Assembly: GCA_902622575.1 (NCBI GenBank)
Contig: CACNQJ010000002.1
Coordinates: 1-64,000 of the forward strand
Reading direction: 5' to 3'
Length of the DNA: 64,000 nucleotides
Origin: an uncultured Bacteroidota bacterium
GTDB taxonomy: Bacteria > Bacteroidota > Bacteroidia > Flavobacteriales > Flavobacteriaceae
Made by a program: the position numbers and the translations under genes. Shown here piece by piece: positions 48,794-58,790 of this stretch (positions are counted from its first letter, which is position 1; every line of letters begins with the position of its first letter). A model generated the notes under the pieces. That model had not been told where the DNA came from. It worked only from the letters and a program-made list of their open reading frames with translations, and made no database searches.

Positions 48794-49651
48794 ATGCTTC
48801 AATCCATGACCGGTTATGGGTCAACCTCTTTGCAACTTGATGAACTGGAGGTTTGTATAGAAATAAAGACCTTAAACAGCAGATATTTTGATTCAAAAAT
48901 ATCAATACCTTCATCACTATTAAGTCAAGAATTAATCATAAATAATGTTTTAAAGGAAAAACTAATTAGAGGAAAAGTAGAGCTTAGAATAAAATTTGTG
49001 GGAACTTCAAATGACTCGGTTGCTTTCAATAACAGTGTAATTAAAAAATATATTGATGAGTTAAAAGAAATATCTGAATTTGATGATTCACAAATTCTAA
49101 AATCAGTATTATCTCTTCCAAATTCCATTTCTAAGGGAGAGCTCTCACTCTCAGAAGCTCAAATAAAAAAAATAATCAATTGCTTTGGTACTGTTATAGA
49201 ACGTGTTATTGACTTTAGAAAAATTGAAGGAGAAAACACTTTAAAAGATCTTAAAGAAAACCTTACTGTAATTAAGGAATATTCTGAAAAAATTGAAAAA
49301 ATCAGTGACTTACATAAAAAATGTATAAAAGATGAATTAAAGATTAAATCCGAAAATTTGGAAATTAGTTTTGATAATGGCAGATTAGAGCAGGAGGTCT
49401 TTTATTATTTAGAAAAAATGGATATAAATGAAGAATTAGTGAGGTTAAAAAGTCATATGAGCTTTTTTATTGAGACATTAGACAATGATTTAAAGGAGAA
49501 AGGAAAAAAGTTAGGATTTATTTGCCAAGAAATTGGAAGAGAAATAAATACTATAGGCTCCAAATCAAGTAACTCCAAGATTCAGAAATCTGTAGTTGAA
49601 ATGAAGTCGTGTTTAGAAAAAATAAAAGAGCAAACTTTAAATATCCTTTAA
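48794..49651 (+). CDS. YicC/YloC family protein
   Basis: MLQSMTGYGSTSLQLDELEVCIEIKTLNSRYFD ... GKKLGFICQEIGREINTIGSKSSNSKIQKSVVEMKSCLEKIKEQTLNI. Confidence 0.95.
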   Translation: MLQSMTGYGSTSLQLDELEVCIEIKTLNSRYFDSKISIPSSLLSQELIINNVLKEKLIRGKVELRIKFVGTSNDSVAFNNSVIKKYIDELKEISEFDDSQILKSVLSLPNSISKGELSLSEAQIKKIINCFGTVIERVIDFRKIEGENTLKDLKENLTVIKEYSEKIEKISDLHKKCIKDELKIKSENLEISFDNGRLEQEVFYYLEKMDINEELVRLKSHMSFFIETLDNDLKEKGKKLGFICQEIGREINTIGSKSSNSKIQKSVVEMKSCLEKIKEQTLNIL

Positions 49652-50217
49652 TGGCAGGTAAAGTAATAATATTGTGCGCACCATCTGGTAGTGGAAAAAC
49701 AACCTTAGCAAAACATCTTTTAAATCAAGAAATGTTCAACCTTAGATTCTCTACATCGGCCACAACCAGGAAAAAAAGAGAAAATGAAACAAATGGAATT
49801 GACTATCATTTTATAACCATTAAGGAATTTGAAAATAAAATCAGTCAGGGCGAATTCATTGAATATGAAAAAGTTTATGATGATGTATATTATGGGACTT
49901 TGAAGTCTGAAATCAAGGAATTAATTAAGAATTATAATATAATTTTTGATGTTGACGTGATTGGAGCTTTAAGTTTAAAAAAATATTTTACTGAACAAGC
50001 ATTAACTATTTTTATTAACCCACCAAGTTTAGAAGAGCTTAGAAAGAGATTAATTGAAAGAGGATTAAATTCTAAAGATGATCTAGAAGAAAGATTAAAT
50101 AAAGCAAAAAAAGAAATTGAAATGAAATTAAGTTTTGATCATTCTGTAACTAATGATAAACTTGATTTTACTAAATCAAAAATTTCAGAAATAGTTAAAG
50201 TTTTTTTAAAAAATTAA
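49651..50217 (+). CDS. gmk: Guanylate kinase
   Basis: IILCAPSGSGKTTLAKHLL, FSTSATTRKKRENETNGIDYHFIT, EFIEYEKVYDDVYYGT. Confidence 0.97.
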   Translation: MAGKVIILCAPSGSGKTTLAKHLLNQEMFNLRFSTSATTRKKRENETNGIDYHFITIKEFENKISQGEFIEYEKVYDDVYYGTLKSEIKELIKNYNIIFDVDVIGALSLKKYFTEQALTIFINPPSLEELRKRLIERGLNSKDDLEERLNKAKKEIEMKLSFDHSVTNDKLDFTKSKISEIVKVFLKN

Positions 50218-50792
50218 TGAACAAAGTAGGTTTATTTTTTGGAACCTTTGATCCAATTCATATTGGACATGAAAAAATAGCTGACTATTTTTTAGAAAGA
50301 TATTTTGAAGAGATTTGGTTCGTTATAACACCATTAAATCCTGATAAAGTAAATGAAGATTTGACAGACCAATCAATTAGATTAGAAATGGCTAAGAAGT
50401 TTTGTCTAGACAGAGTTAAGTTTAAGTATTGTGATATTGAATTTAATTTACCCAAACCTAACTATACTGCTGATACATTAGAGGAATTAAAAAGGAATTA
50501 CCCAGACCAGAGCTTTAGTATTATAATGGGTGAGGATAATCTAATTGGGTTAGAAAATTGGAAAAATTATGATAAAATATTGGACAGTAAAATTTATGTT
50601 TATCCAAGAATTAACCCAAGTAAAATTGATGCTAAACTAAAGAATCATGAGTCTGTGATTTTTTCAGACGCTCCAGTTATGAAAATATCATCAAGAGAAA
50701 TCAGAAAAATAATTAATAAAAAAGAAGAATACTCTAGTCTAGTTCCTAGTCAGGTCCACAAGTTTATTTTGGATAAGAATCTTTACAGATAA
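50217..50792 (+). CDS. nadD: Nicotinate-nucleotide adenylyltransferase
   Basis: VGLFFGTFDPIHIGHEKIADYFLE, FSIIMGEDNLIGLENWKNYDKI, ISSREIRKIINKKEEYSSLVP. Confidence 0.96.
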   Translation: MNKVGLFFGTFDPIHIGHEKIADYFLERYFEEIWFVITPLNPDKVNEDLTDQSIRLEMAKKFCLDRVKFKYCDIEFNLPKPNYTADTLEELKRNYPDQSFSIIMGEDNLIGLENWKNYDKILDSKIYVYPRINPSKIDAKLKNHESVIFSDAPVMKISSREIRKIINKKEEYSSLVPSQVHKFILDKNLYR

Positions 50793-50805
50793 TCTTTTTC
50801 ATATC

Positions 50806-50835
50806 TTATTTAACCATTATTTAACATTATTTAAC
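50806..50835. repeat. Three direct repeats TTATTTAAC at 50806, 50817 and 50827 upstream of moxR
   Basis: Exact 9-mers at 11- and 10-bp spacing in the nadD-moxR intergenic region. Confidence 0.7.
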
Positions 50836-50869
50836 AATAATTTTTTATAGTATTGTTCCCCCTAAAAAT

Positions 50870-51874
50870 TTGATTATGGATAATAGTAAAATTGATATAA
50901 GCAAAATAAATGAAAAAATTAAAAAAGAAAGTTCATTTATTGATGTTTTATTACCTGAGGTAAATAAAGTAATTGTTGGTCAAAAATACATGATAGAAAG
51001 GTTGTTAATTGGTCTTCTAGGAAGAGGACATATTCTTCTTGAGGGTGTTCCGGGTTTAGCTAAAACTTTAGCTATAAATACTCTAAGTCAAGCTGTAAAA
51101 GGGTCTTTCAGTAGAATTCAGTTTACTCCAGATCTTTTACCAGCTGATGTAATTGGGACGATGATTTATAATATGAAACAGAATGATTTTTCAATCAAGA
51201 AGGGTCCCATTTTTGCAAATTTTGTATTGGCAGATGAAATAAATAGAGCACCTGCTAAGGTGCAATCTGCATTGCTTGAGGCCATGCAAGAGAAACAGGT
51301 AACAATCGGAGATAATACTTTTAAATTACAACTACCATTTTTAGTTATGGCTACGCAAAACCCAATTGAACAGGAAGGAACTTATCCTTTACCTGAAGCT
51401 CAAATGGACAGATTTATGTTGAAGTGTGTAATCTCTTATCCTGAATTTGAGGACGAACAACAGATTATTAGATCTAACATCAATGAATCTTTTGAAAAAG
51501 TAAAATCGGTTGTATCAATTAAAGATATTCTAAAAGCACAAGAATCTGTAAAAGATGTTTACATGGATGAAAAAATAGAGAAGTATATTCTCAAGTTGAT
51601 TTTTGCAACTAGATATCCTGAAAAAAATAATTTATCAGAATTAAAACCTTTAATTGGATTTGGATCCTCACCCAGGGGAAGTATAAATTTAGCTTCTGCT
51701 GCTAAATGTCATGCATTTATACAAAGAAGGGGTTATGTGATTCCTGAGGATATTCGAGCTGTAATTCATGATGTGCTTAGACACAGAATAGGGTTAACAT
51801 ATGAAGCCGAAGCAGAAAATATTACATCGGTTGATGTGATAAGTAAGATTGTTAATTCAGTCGAAGTTCCCTAA
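50870..51874 (+). CDS. MoxR-type AAA+ ATPase
   Basis: LEGVPGLAKTLAINTL, ILLADEINRAPAK-like VLADEINRAPAKVQSALLEAMQEKQVTIG, ATQNPIEQEGTYPLPEAQMDRFM. Confidence 0.97.
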   Translation: MIMDNSKIDISKINEKIKKESSFIDVLLPEVNKVIVGQKYMIERLLIGLLGRGHILLEGVPGLAKTLAINTLSQAVKGSFSRIQFTPDLLPADVIGTMIYNMKQNDFSIKKGPIFANFVLADEINRAPAKVQSALLEAMQEKQVTIGDNTFKLQLPFLVMATQNPIEQEGTYPLPEAQMDRFMLKCVISYPEFEDEQQIIRSNINESFEKVKSVVSIKDILKAQESVKDVYMDEKIEKYILKLIFATRYPEKNNLSELKPLIGFGSSPRGSINLASAAKCHAFIQRRGYVIPEDIRAVIHDVLRHRIGLTYEAEAENITSVDVISKIVNSVEVP

Positions 51875-51886
51875 AATATCAAGGCT

Positions 51887-52753
51887 TTGGAAGCAAAAGA
51901 TCTTTTAAAGAAAGTTAGAAAAGTTGAAATAAAGACTAAGAGGCTATCAAATAATTTATTTGGTGGTGAATACCAAAGTGCTTTTAAGGGGAGGGGAATG
52001 ACATTTAGTGAGGTTAGAGGATATGAATTTGGAGATGATGTTAGATCAATTGATTGGAATGTAACTGCACGATATAATCAACCTTTTGTTAAAGTATTTG
52101 AGGAGGAAAGAGAACTTACTTTGATGTTAATCATAGATATAAGTGGTTCAAAATCATTTGGAACCGATTCTCAGTTAAAAAAAGATATTGTTACTGAAAT
52201 TTCAGCCACCTTAGCCTTTTCCGCAATACAAAATAATGATAAGGTTGGTCTTATTTTATTTTCTGATCAGATAGAACTTTTTATTGCACCAAGTAAAGGA
52301 AAAACACATATTCTTAGAATTATCAGGGAACTTATCGAGTTTAAACCTAAAAGCATAAAGACTGATATAGCAGTTGCATTAAAGTTTTTTTCTAATGTTG
52401 TCAGAAAGAAATCAATAGCATTTCTTTTATCTGATTTTAATTCAAATGATTTTTCCAAATCATTAACGGTTGTTAGTAAAAAACATGATATTACTGGCAT
52501 AAGAATTTATGATAGATTCGAGGAAGAAATTCCAAATATTGGTTTTGTACCAATGATTGATCAAGAGTCATTTGAGCTCAAGTATATTGATACATCTTCA
52601 AAAAAAATCAGGTCCGAGTACAAGGCAAAGTGTTTAGAAAGAAAAAATTATTTTGAAACTGTCTTTAAAAAAAATGGTTCAGGAACTATAAGCTGCAGAA
52701 CAGATCAAGATTATGTGAAATTATTATTAGGATACTTTAAAAATCGTGGTTAG
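51887..52753 (+). CDS. DUF58 domain-containing protein
   Basis: GEYQSAFKGRGMTFSEVRGYEFGDDVRSIDWNVTARYNQPFVKVFEEERELTLMLIIDIS; TTG start. Confidence 0.95.
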   Translation: MEAKDLLKKVRKVEIKTKRLSNNLFGGEYQSAFKGRGMTFSEVRGYEFGDDVRSIDWNVTARYNQPFVKVFEEERELTLMLIIDISGSKSFGTDSQLKKDIVTEISATLAFSAIQNNDKVGLILFSDQIELFIAPSKGKTHILRIIRELIEFKPKSIKTDIAVALKFFSNVVRKKSIAFLLSDFNSNDFSKSLTVVSKKHDITGIRIYDRFEEEIPNIGFVPMIDQESFELKYIDTSSKKIRSEYKAKCLERKNYFETVFKKNGSGTISCRTDQDYVKLLLGYFKNRG

Positions 52754-54296
52754 AATATTACAAATATTATTAATTTTTATTTCCACTCAAATTATTTTTT
52801 CTCAAGATGAGAAGCTTGAGCTTTCATCCACAGTAGATTCAACAACTATTAAAGTTGGACAACAGTTTAATTACATTATAAAGGCAGAGGCAGAAAAATT
52901 AACTGATCTTGTTTTTCCAGAAAAGTTTAATTTTAGTCCATTTGAAATTGCTGAAGAATTTCCTCTTGACACTTCCTTTTTTAAAGGGAAAAAATCAATA
53001 GTTAAAAAATTTAAGCTTACTAATTTTGAGGAAGGTTTTTATTCAATCAAGCCCCAACAGATTTCATTTAACAATAAAAAATATTTTACAGATTCAATTA
53101 TAGTTGAAGTTAGGACGATAAAAGTTGATACTGTATCAAAAAAGTTTTTTGACATAAAAAACATCATACTAAATAAAGAGCAAAGAGTTCCATTAACAAC
53201 CTATTTGTCCTCATTATTAATTTTAGTGTTAGGATCATTGATGATTTTTTTCTTGTATAAAAAATTTAAAAATCATGTGTATAACAAGAGTGATTTTAAA
53301 ACACCTTTTGAAAATGCAATCGATGAACTAGTGAATTTAGAAAAAGAAACTTTAGAAAGTCAAAATGATTTCAAGTCATTTTACTCAAAACTGACTCTAA
53401 TAGCTAAGGAGTATCTAGAAAATGATATTAAAATTTCAGCTCGAGAAAGTACCTCAAAAGAATTAATTGATAAAATAAATTTGTTAAATGATTCAAAAAA
53501 AATTAATATTTCAATTGAAATCATTGAAAGTTTCAAGAACATTTTGAACAATGCGGATCTTGTTAAGTTTGCTAAATTTAGCCCTGAGCAGAGTGTGGCT
53601 TCAAATGATAATATTGTTTTAAAATCATTTATTCTTGACACCAAGAAATCTATTCCAAATAATATTGAACAAGAAAATGAACAAAAGAAACTAATTGAGT
53701 TGAGGTATAATCAGATGATAAAGAAAAGAAAAATTAAATATTCTATTGTATCAATTTTTGTATTATTTATAACTCTCTTGTCATCTCTTACAGTCTTATT
53801 TGGACCTCCAAAATTTGACTCATTTTTAGTTTTTAATAACGATAAAAAAATTCTTAAACAAGATTGGATTACTAGTGTTTACACTGGATTGAATTTGAGT
53901 ATTGATACACCGGATGCATTACTCAGATCCCCTGATTCAACAATAAATAAGTTGAGCTTTATTTCAAAAAATAAAAATTTAGAAATCAATTTAATAACTG
54001 AACAAATTGATGAAAATTCAGATCCAATTAATGAGTTGTTGGATGACTTCAAGCAAAGAAATTATATTAATGTGATTACTAAGCAAGAAGATTTCAAAAC
54101 TATTGACGGAGATCAGGGTATTAAAATCTTTGGCTCCTTTGATAATGAAAATATAAATGAGAAAAGAGATTACTCTATTATACTTTTTGTATTAAATAAA
54201 TTATCAATTAAGATAGAGCTGATTTTCGAAAGAAAAAATCTGAGTTTAGAAACAGTTTCAAAAAGAGTGATTGAATCTATAAAATTTATTAAGTAG
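52746..54296 (+). CDS. Membrane protein of the Bat operon (BatD-like N-terminal beta domain, two TM, extra C-terminal domain)
   Basis: Signal peptide, TM at LSSLLILVLGSLMIFFLYKKF and YSIVSIFVLFITLLSSLTVLFGP; GTG start; position between DUF58 and batA. Confidence 0.75.
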   Translation: MVRILQILLIFISTQIIFSQDEKLELSSTVDSTTIKVGQQFNYIIKAEAEKLTDLVFPEKFNFSPFEIAEEFPLDTSFFKGKKSIVKKFKLTNFEEGFYSIKPQQISFNNKKYFTDSIIVEVRTIKVDTVSKKFFDIKNIILNKEQRVPLTTYLSSLLILVLGSLMIFFLYKKFKNHVYNKSDFKTPFENAIDELVNLEKETLESQNDFKSFYSKLTLIAKEYLENDIKISARESTSKELIDKINLLNDSKKINISIEIIESFKNILNNADLVKFAKFSPEQSVASNDNIVLKSFILDTKKSIPNNIEQENEQKKLIELRYNQMIKKRKIKYSIVSIFVLFITLLSSLTVLFGPPKFDSFLVFNNDKKILKQDWITSVYTGLNLSIDTPDALLRSPDSTINKLSFISKNKNLEINLITEQIDENSDPINELLDDFKQRNYINVITKQEDFKTIDGDQGIKIFGSFDNENINEKRDYSIILFVLNKLSIKIELIFERKNLSLETVSKRVIESIKFIK

Positions 54297-55291
54297 TGGG
54301 TAATATAGAATTTTACAGTCCTGAATTTTTATGGCTATTAATTTTAGTGCCTATTATAGCTACGTATTATTTTAAATCAAAAAATAGCAGAGCAAGCTCA
54401 TTTAAAATTTCTTCAACTACTGATTTCAATATTGGATTAAAATCCAAAATTTATCCAATTCTTGATATGCTTAAGCTTTTAACAATATCATTGGTAATTG
54501 TTGCCTTGGCAAGACCTCAAGAAATTAGTAATTCAGTAAGGACTAAATCAACTAGTGGTATTGATATTGTCATTGCTGTTGATATTTCATCAAGTATGTT
54601 AGCTCAAGATTTAAAACCGAATAGGCTTGAAGCTCTTAAAAGTGTTGCAGCAGAGTTCATTAATGATAGGAAAAATGATCGTATAGGCTTGGTTATTTAT
54701 GCAGGCGAAAGTTATACAAAAACACCAGTCACTTCAGATAAATCAATAATTATCAAATCACTTAATGATATTGTTTTTGATGGAATCATTCAAGATGGAA
54801 CTGCAATAGGAATGGGACTTGCAACCTCAGTAAATAGACTTAAAGAAAGTAGCGCAAAGAGTAAGGTAATAATTTTGCTTACTGATGGAGTAAATAATTC
54901 AGGCTTTATAGATCCCTCAACTGCTGCAGATTTGGCTTCAAGTTATGGAATTAAAACTTACACGATTGGATTAGGATCTAATGGTAATGCATTGGCACCA
55001 GTCGCTTTGAATCCAGACGGATCATTCAGATTCGGCATGACTAAAGTTGAAATTGATGAGGAATTGTTAAGCTCAATTGCAAATAAAACAGGTGGCCTGT
55101 ATTTTCGTGCAACTACAAACAAAAGTTTACAGGAGATATATGATGAAATAAACAAATTGGAGAAAACCGAAGTGGAAGAGATTAGATTCTCTGATGCTGA
55201 GGAAAAATATAGGCTTTTAATTATCATTGCATTAGGCCTAATATTTGTAGAGTTTATATTTAGAAAAATAATATTTAAAAGTATAGTGTAA
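54296..55291 (+). CDS. batA: VWA domain membrane protein BatA
   Basis: DIVIAVDISSSMLAQDLKPNRLEALKSVAAEFI, VIILLTDGVNNSG; GTG start. Confidence 0.93.
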   Translation: MGNIEFYSPEFLWLLILVPIIATYYFKSKNSRASSFKISSTTDFNIGLKSKIYPILDMLKLLTISLVIVALARPQEISNSVRTKSTSGIDIVIAVDISSSMLAQDLKPNRLEALKSVAAEFINDRKNDRIGLVIYAGESYTKTPVTSDKSIIIKSLNDIVFDGIIQDGTAIGMGLATSVNRLKESSAKSKVIILLTDGVNNSGFIDPSTAADLASSYGIKTYTIGLGSNGNALAPVALNPDGSFRFGMTKVEIDEELLSSIANKTGGLYFRATTNKSLQEIYDEINKLEKTEVEEIRFSDAEEKYRLLIIIALGLIFVEFIFRKIIFKSIV

Positions 55292-56328
55292 TGTATCAAC
55301 TTGAAGAAACATTTTATTTTTATTTGCTCATATTGATTCCATTATTACTTGTGGTCTTTTTTTATAATAGAATTTGGCAAAAAAATATTGTAAACAAACA
55401 TTTTAATAATAAAACTTTTAAATTTTTAAGCCCTGAATTTTCCTCATCTAAATTTTTATTAAAAACTGTAATTAAAATAGTTGTTATAATTCTTCTAGTT
55501 TTTGGTTTGGTTAACCCAAAAATTGGAACTGAACTTAAAACTGTCAAAAGAGAGGGTGTAGATATTGTTTTTGCGCTAGACGTGTCAAAGAGTATGCTAG
55601 CTGAGGACATTGCTCCAAACAGAATCTTCAAAGCAAAAAGATTGGTTTCGGAAATTTTCAACAAATTAGGCTCCGATAGAGTGGGGATTATTGCGTATGC
55701 CTCTACTGCGATACCTGTTTTGCCCATAACAACGGATTTTTCATCAGCAAAAATGTTTTTAGAGAGTTTAAATACCGATATGCTTTCATCTCAAGGCACA
55801 TCTATTATAGAGGCTATTCAATTATCAAAAGGTTATTTTGATGATGATAACCAGACAAATAGAATTCTCTGTATTTTAAGTGATGGTGAAGATCATGAGT
55901 TCAAAGAAGATCAGCTTTTCTCAGCAATTCAAGAAAGTGGAATAACAATATTTACTGTAGGTCTTGGTTCAAGTAAAGGGGCACCCATACCAATTAAAGA
56001 AAACAATATTGTTAAATCCTACAAGAAAGACGAAAAAGGTGAAGTGGTAATAACTAGGTTGAATGAAAATTTACTTCAAAAAATGGCTAACCAATCAGCT
56101 GGAAAATATATAAAGGGCGATAATACCACTCAGGTAGTTGATGATATAATTAATGAGCTTAAAGAAATGGATAAAAAAGAGTTCGAGTCAAAACAATTTG
56201 TTTCTTTTAAAGATCAGTTCCAATGGTTTTTAGGATTTGGTTTATTATTACTTTTAATTGACTCAATTGTTTTTAATAAAAAAACAAAGTGGATTGAAAA
56301 ACTTAATTTATTTAATGAAAATGAATAG
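55291..56328 (+). CDS. batB: VWA domain membrane protein BatB
   Basis: DIVFALDVSKSMLAEDIAPNRIFKAKRLVSEIF, ILCILSDGEDHE. Confidence 0.93.
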   Translation: MYQLEETFYFYLLILIPLLLVVFFYNRIWQKNIVNKHFNNKTFKFLSPEFSSSKFLLKTVIKIVVIILLVFGLVNPKIGTELKTVKREGVDIVFALDVSKSMLAEDIAPNRIFKAKRLVSEIFNKLGSDRVGIIAYASTAIPVLPITTDFSSAKMFLESLNTDMLSSQGTSIIEAIQLSKGYFDDDNQTNRILCILSDGEDHEFKEDQLFSAIQESGITIFTVGLGSSKGAPIPIKENNIVKSYKKDEKGEVVITRLNENLLQKMANQSAGKYIKGDNTTQVVDDIINELKEMDKKEFESKQFVSFKDQFQWFLGFGLLLLLIDSIVFNKKTKWIEKLNLFNENE

Positions 56329-57040
56329 AATATTTATAGTTATGCTTTTGTTCTCAGGAATTCTTTTTTCTCAAGATGAAAAGAGAAAAGACTCTAATAA
56401 TTTTGTTTTTAATGGAAATAATGATTTTCAAAAAGATAAATATCAAGATGCCGAGTATAATTACAGAAAAGCTGTTTCTTACGACTCTTTGAATTATAGA
56501 GCCCCATACAATTTGGGTAATTCACTATATAAAAATAATTTATCAGATGAGGCAAGATTCAATTATGCTAAATCGTTAAATAAATTGGAAAGTAAAGAGG
56601 AATTGCACAAAGCCTATCACAACTTAGGAAATACTTTTATGAAGGATGAAAATTATCAGGGTGCTGTTGATAATTTCAAAAAAGCTTTATTGAATAATCC
56701 TGACGATGAAGAAACTCGTTATAACTATGTCCTTGCTAAAGAACTATTAAAAAATCAAAATAATAATAAGGATAACCAAAAAAATAAGGATAATAAAGAC
56801 AACAAGGATAAGGAAAAAAATAAGGATCAAAAGCAGGATGAAAAAAATGATCAAAAGGACAAAAAAGATAAAAAAGATGATAAATCAAAACCAAAGGATG
56901 ATCCATCAAAACAAGACATATCTCCACAACAACTTAAGAATATTTTAGAGGCTATGAGTAAAGAGGAGAAAAAGGTTCAGGAAAAAGTTAACAAGAAAAA
57001 GTTCAAGGGTAATCCTAAATCCAATAAAAAAGACTGGTAG
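56315..57040 (+). CDS. batC: TPR protein BatC with Lys/Asp/Asn-rich linker
   Basis: TPR units (YRAPYNLGNSLYKNNLSDEARFNYAKSL) then NKDNQKNKDNKDNKDKEKNKDQ...; start overlaps batB end. Confidence 0.9.
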   Translation: MKMNRIFIVMLLFSGILFSQDEKRKDSNNFVFNGNNDFQKDKYQDAEYNYRKAVSYDSLNYRAPYNLGNSLYKNNLSDEARFNYAKSLNKLESKEELHKAYHNLGNTFMKDENYQGAVDNFKKALLNNPDDEETRYNYVLAKELLKNQNNNKDNQKNKDNKDNKDKEKNKDQKQDEKNDQKDKKDKKDDKSKPKDDPSKQDISPQQLKNILEAMSKEEKKVQEKVNKKKFKGNPKSNKKDW

Positions 57041-57041
57041 C

Positions 57042-58790
57042 ATGAAAAAGTTTATTCTCATATTATCTTCGATTCTATTTTGTTCACTTACTACAGCTCA
57101 GGTAAAGTTTGAAGCTGAAGTGAGTAAAAATAGGTTAGGTGTAAATGAGAATCTTAGGGTTGATTTTAAGATGAATAAAGATGGGGATAATTTTTCCCCC
57201 CCCAACTTTAATGGATTTAACATTGTTGGAGGTCCAAATCAGTCTGTAAGTAATAGCTGGATTAATGGTACTAGAACATTTTCAAAAACGTATTCTTACT
57301 TCTTATCTCCAGTAAAAAGAGGACGTTTTACTATTGGACAAGCCTCAATTGAAATAGAAGGTGACATTTATAAAACCTCACCTGTTGATATCCAAGTTGT
57401 AGAAGCTGTAGATTCATCAGCTTCACCCAATAATTCTGAGTCATTGGTCGATGATGATATTCAATTAGTTACGGAAATATCAAAGCGAAGTCCTTACTTG
57501 AACGAGCCAATATCTGTTGTATATAAACTATTTTTTAGCCCTGAAATTAATGTTAGAAATTTAGGTGAAATTGATTCACCAGAATTTAAAAATTTTTGGT
57601 CACAAAAAATTGATGTTCCTCGCCTTGAGATAAAGAGATCTTCATTGAACGGTAAAAGCTATAACTATGTTACTTGGAAAAAAACACTACTGTATCCACA
57701 AAAAGACGGAAGTTTAGAAATTAATCCAATGACATTGGATGTTTCTATTGACGTTCCAACAAACAGAAGAGATTTTTTTGGTAATATAATTTATAATCAA
57801 ACGTCAAGTAAAGTTTCCTCTAAAAAACAAATAATAAATGTAAAGCCATTACCTAATGAAAACAGACCAGATGATTTTATTGGTGCTGTAGGTAACTTTG
57901 ATATAAGTATTAGTTCCAATAAAAGTGAGCTGAAAGCTACTGAATCGTTTCAGCTTGAGTTAAAAGTTTCCGGAACTGGAAACTTAAAGTTATTCTCTTT
58001 ACCCGAAATAGTTGTTCCATCTTCCTTAGAAAAATATGATCCTGAGTACACTGAAAATGTTAAAATTGGACTTTCAGGAATGAATGGAAATATATCTAAC
58101 ACATATACTATTGTCCCGCAATTTCAAGGAAAATATCCAATACCTATTATTAAATTTTCCTTTTTTAACCCATCACTAAAAAAATATGTTTCGATTTATA
58201 CGGATGAAAAAATTGTTGATGTATATGATGGGCCTATAGTATCTAATAAAAATGAAAAAATTGTAAATGACAAAATAAATATACCAGCGAACGCTTTACA
58301 ATTTAATTTTATTGACTTGTATTCCGACTTTCAGGTTATTTCAGAAAAGCAATCAAATTTAGATGGCATATTAGGCTACTTAGTTGGCTTTCCTATTATT
58401 GTAATCATACTTACCTTCCTTTATTTTAGGTTTGCTAAAGATTCAATGACAACGGCAGAAAAAAATTCAAAATTATCCAGAAAATTAGCGGATAGTTTCC
58501 TTGAGATAGCTAAGAATGACATTAACAATACGGACCTTTTTTACGTATCTCTTGAGAAAGCAATATTTAATTTTTTAAAGTCAAGATTTGATTTTCAAAC
58601 ATCTGATTTTTCAAAGGAGAATATTAAATCTAAATTATCTCAAAAAAATATTGCAGAGGATACAATTGTTTCTTTAATTGAAATTTTAAAGAGTTGTGAA
58701 TATGCACGCTACACACCCTCAAGTTCTAATGAAATGAAAAATGATTATGAAAAAGCAGTTGAAATAATTTATAATATTGAAAAATCATGA
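57042..58790 (+). CDS. batD: BatD family protein
   Basis: VKFEAEVSKNRLGVNENLRVDFKMNKDGDNFSPPNFNGFNIVGGPNQSVSNSWINGTRTFSKTYSYFLSP. Confidence 0.95.
   Translation: MKKFILILSSILFCSLTTAQVKFEAEVSKNRLGVNENLRVDFKMNKDGDNFSPPNFNGFNIVGGPNQSVSNSWINGTRTFSKTYSYFLSPVKRGRFTIGQASIEIEGDIYKTSPVDIQVVEAVDSSASPNNSESLVDDDIQLVTEISKRSPYLNEPISVVYKLFFSPEINVRNLGEIDSPEFKNFWSQKIDVPRLEIKRSSLNGKSYNYVTWKKTLLYPQKDGSLEINPMTLDVSIDVPTNRRDFFGNIIYNQTSSKVSSKKQIINVKPLPNENRPDDFIGAVGNFDISISSNKSELKATESFQLELKVSGTGNLKLFSLPEIVVPSSLEKYDPEYTENVKIGLSGMNGNISNTYTIVPQFQGKYPIPIIKFSFFNPSLKKYVSIYTDEKIVDVYDGPIVSNKNEKIVNDKINIPANALQFNFIDLYSDFQVISEKQSNLDGILGYLVGFPIIVIILTFLYFRFAKDSMTTAEKNSKLSRKLADSFLEIAKNDINNTDLFYVSLEKAIFNFLKSRFDFQTSDFSKENIKSKLSQKNIAEDTIVSLIEILKSCEYARYTPSSSNEMKNDYEKAVEIIYNIEKS

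Noticed and set aside
54958-55727. Antisense ORFs (113 and 121 aa) opposite batA/batB
   Set aside because: Mirror frames of conserved VWA genes, no start-site or family support.
54296-56328. batA/batB VWA similarity as a recent duplication
   Set aside because: Paired VWA paralogues are the standard architecture of Bat operons; not unusual.
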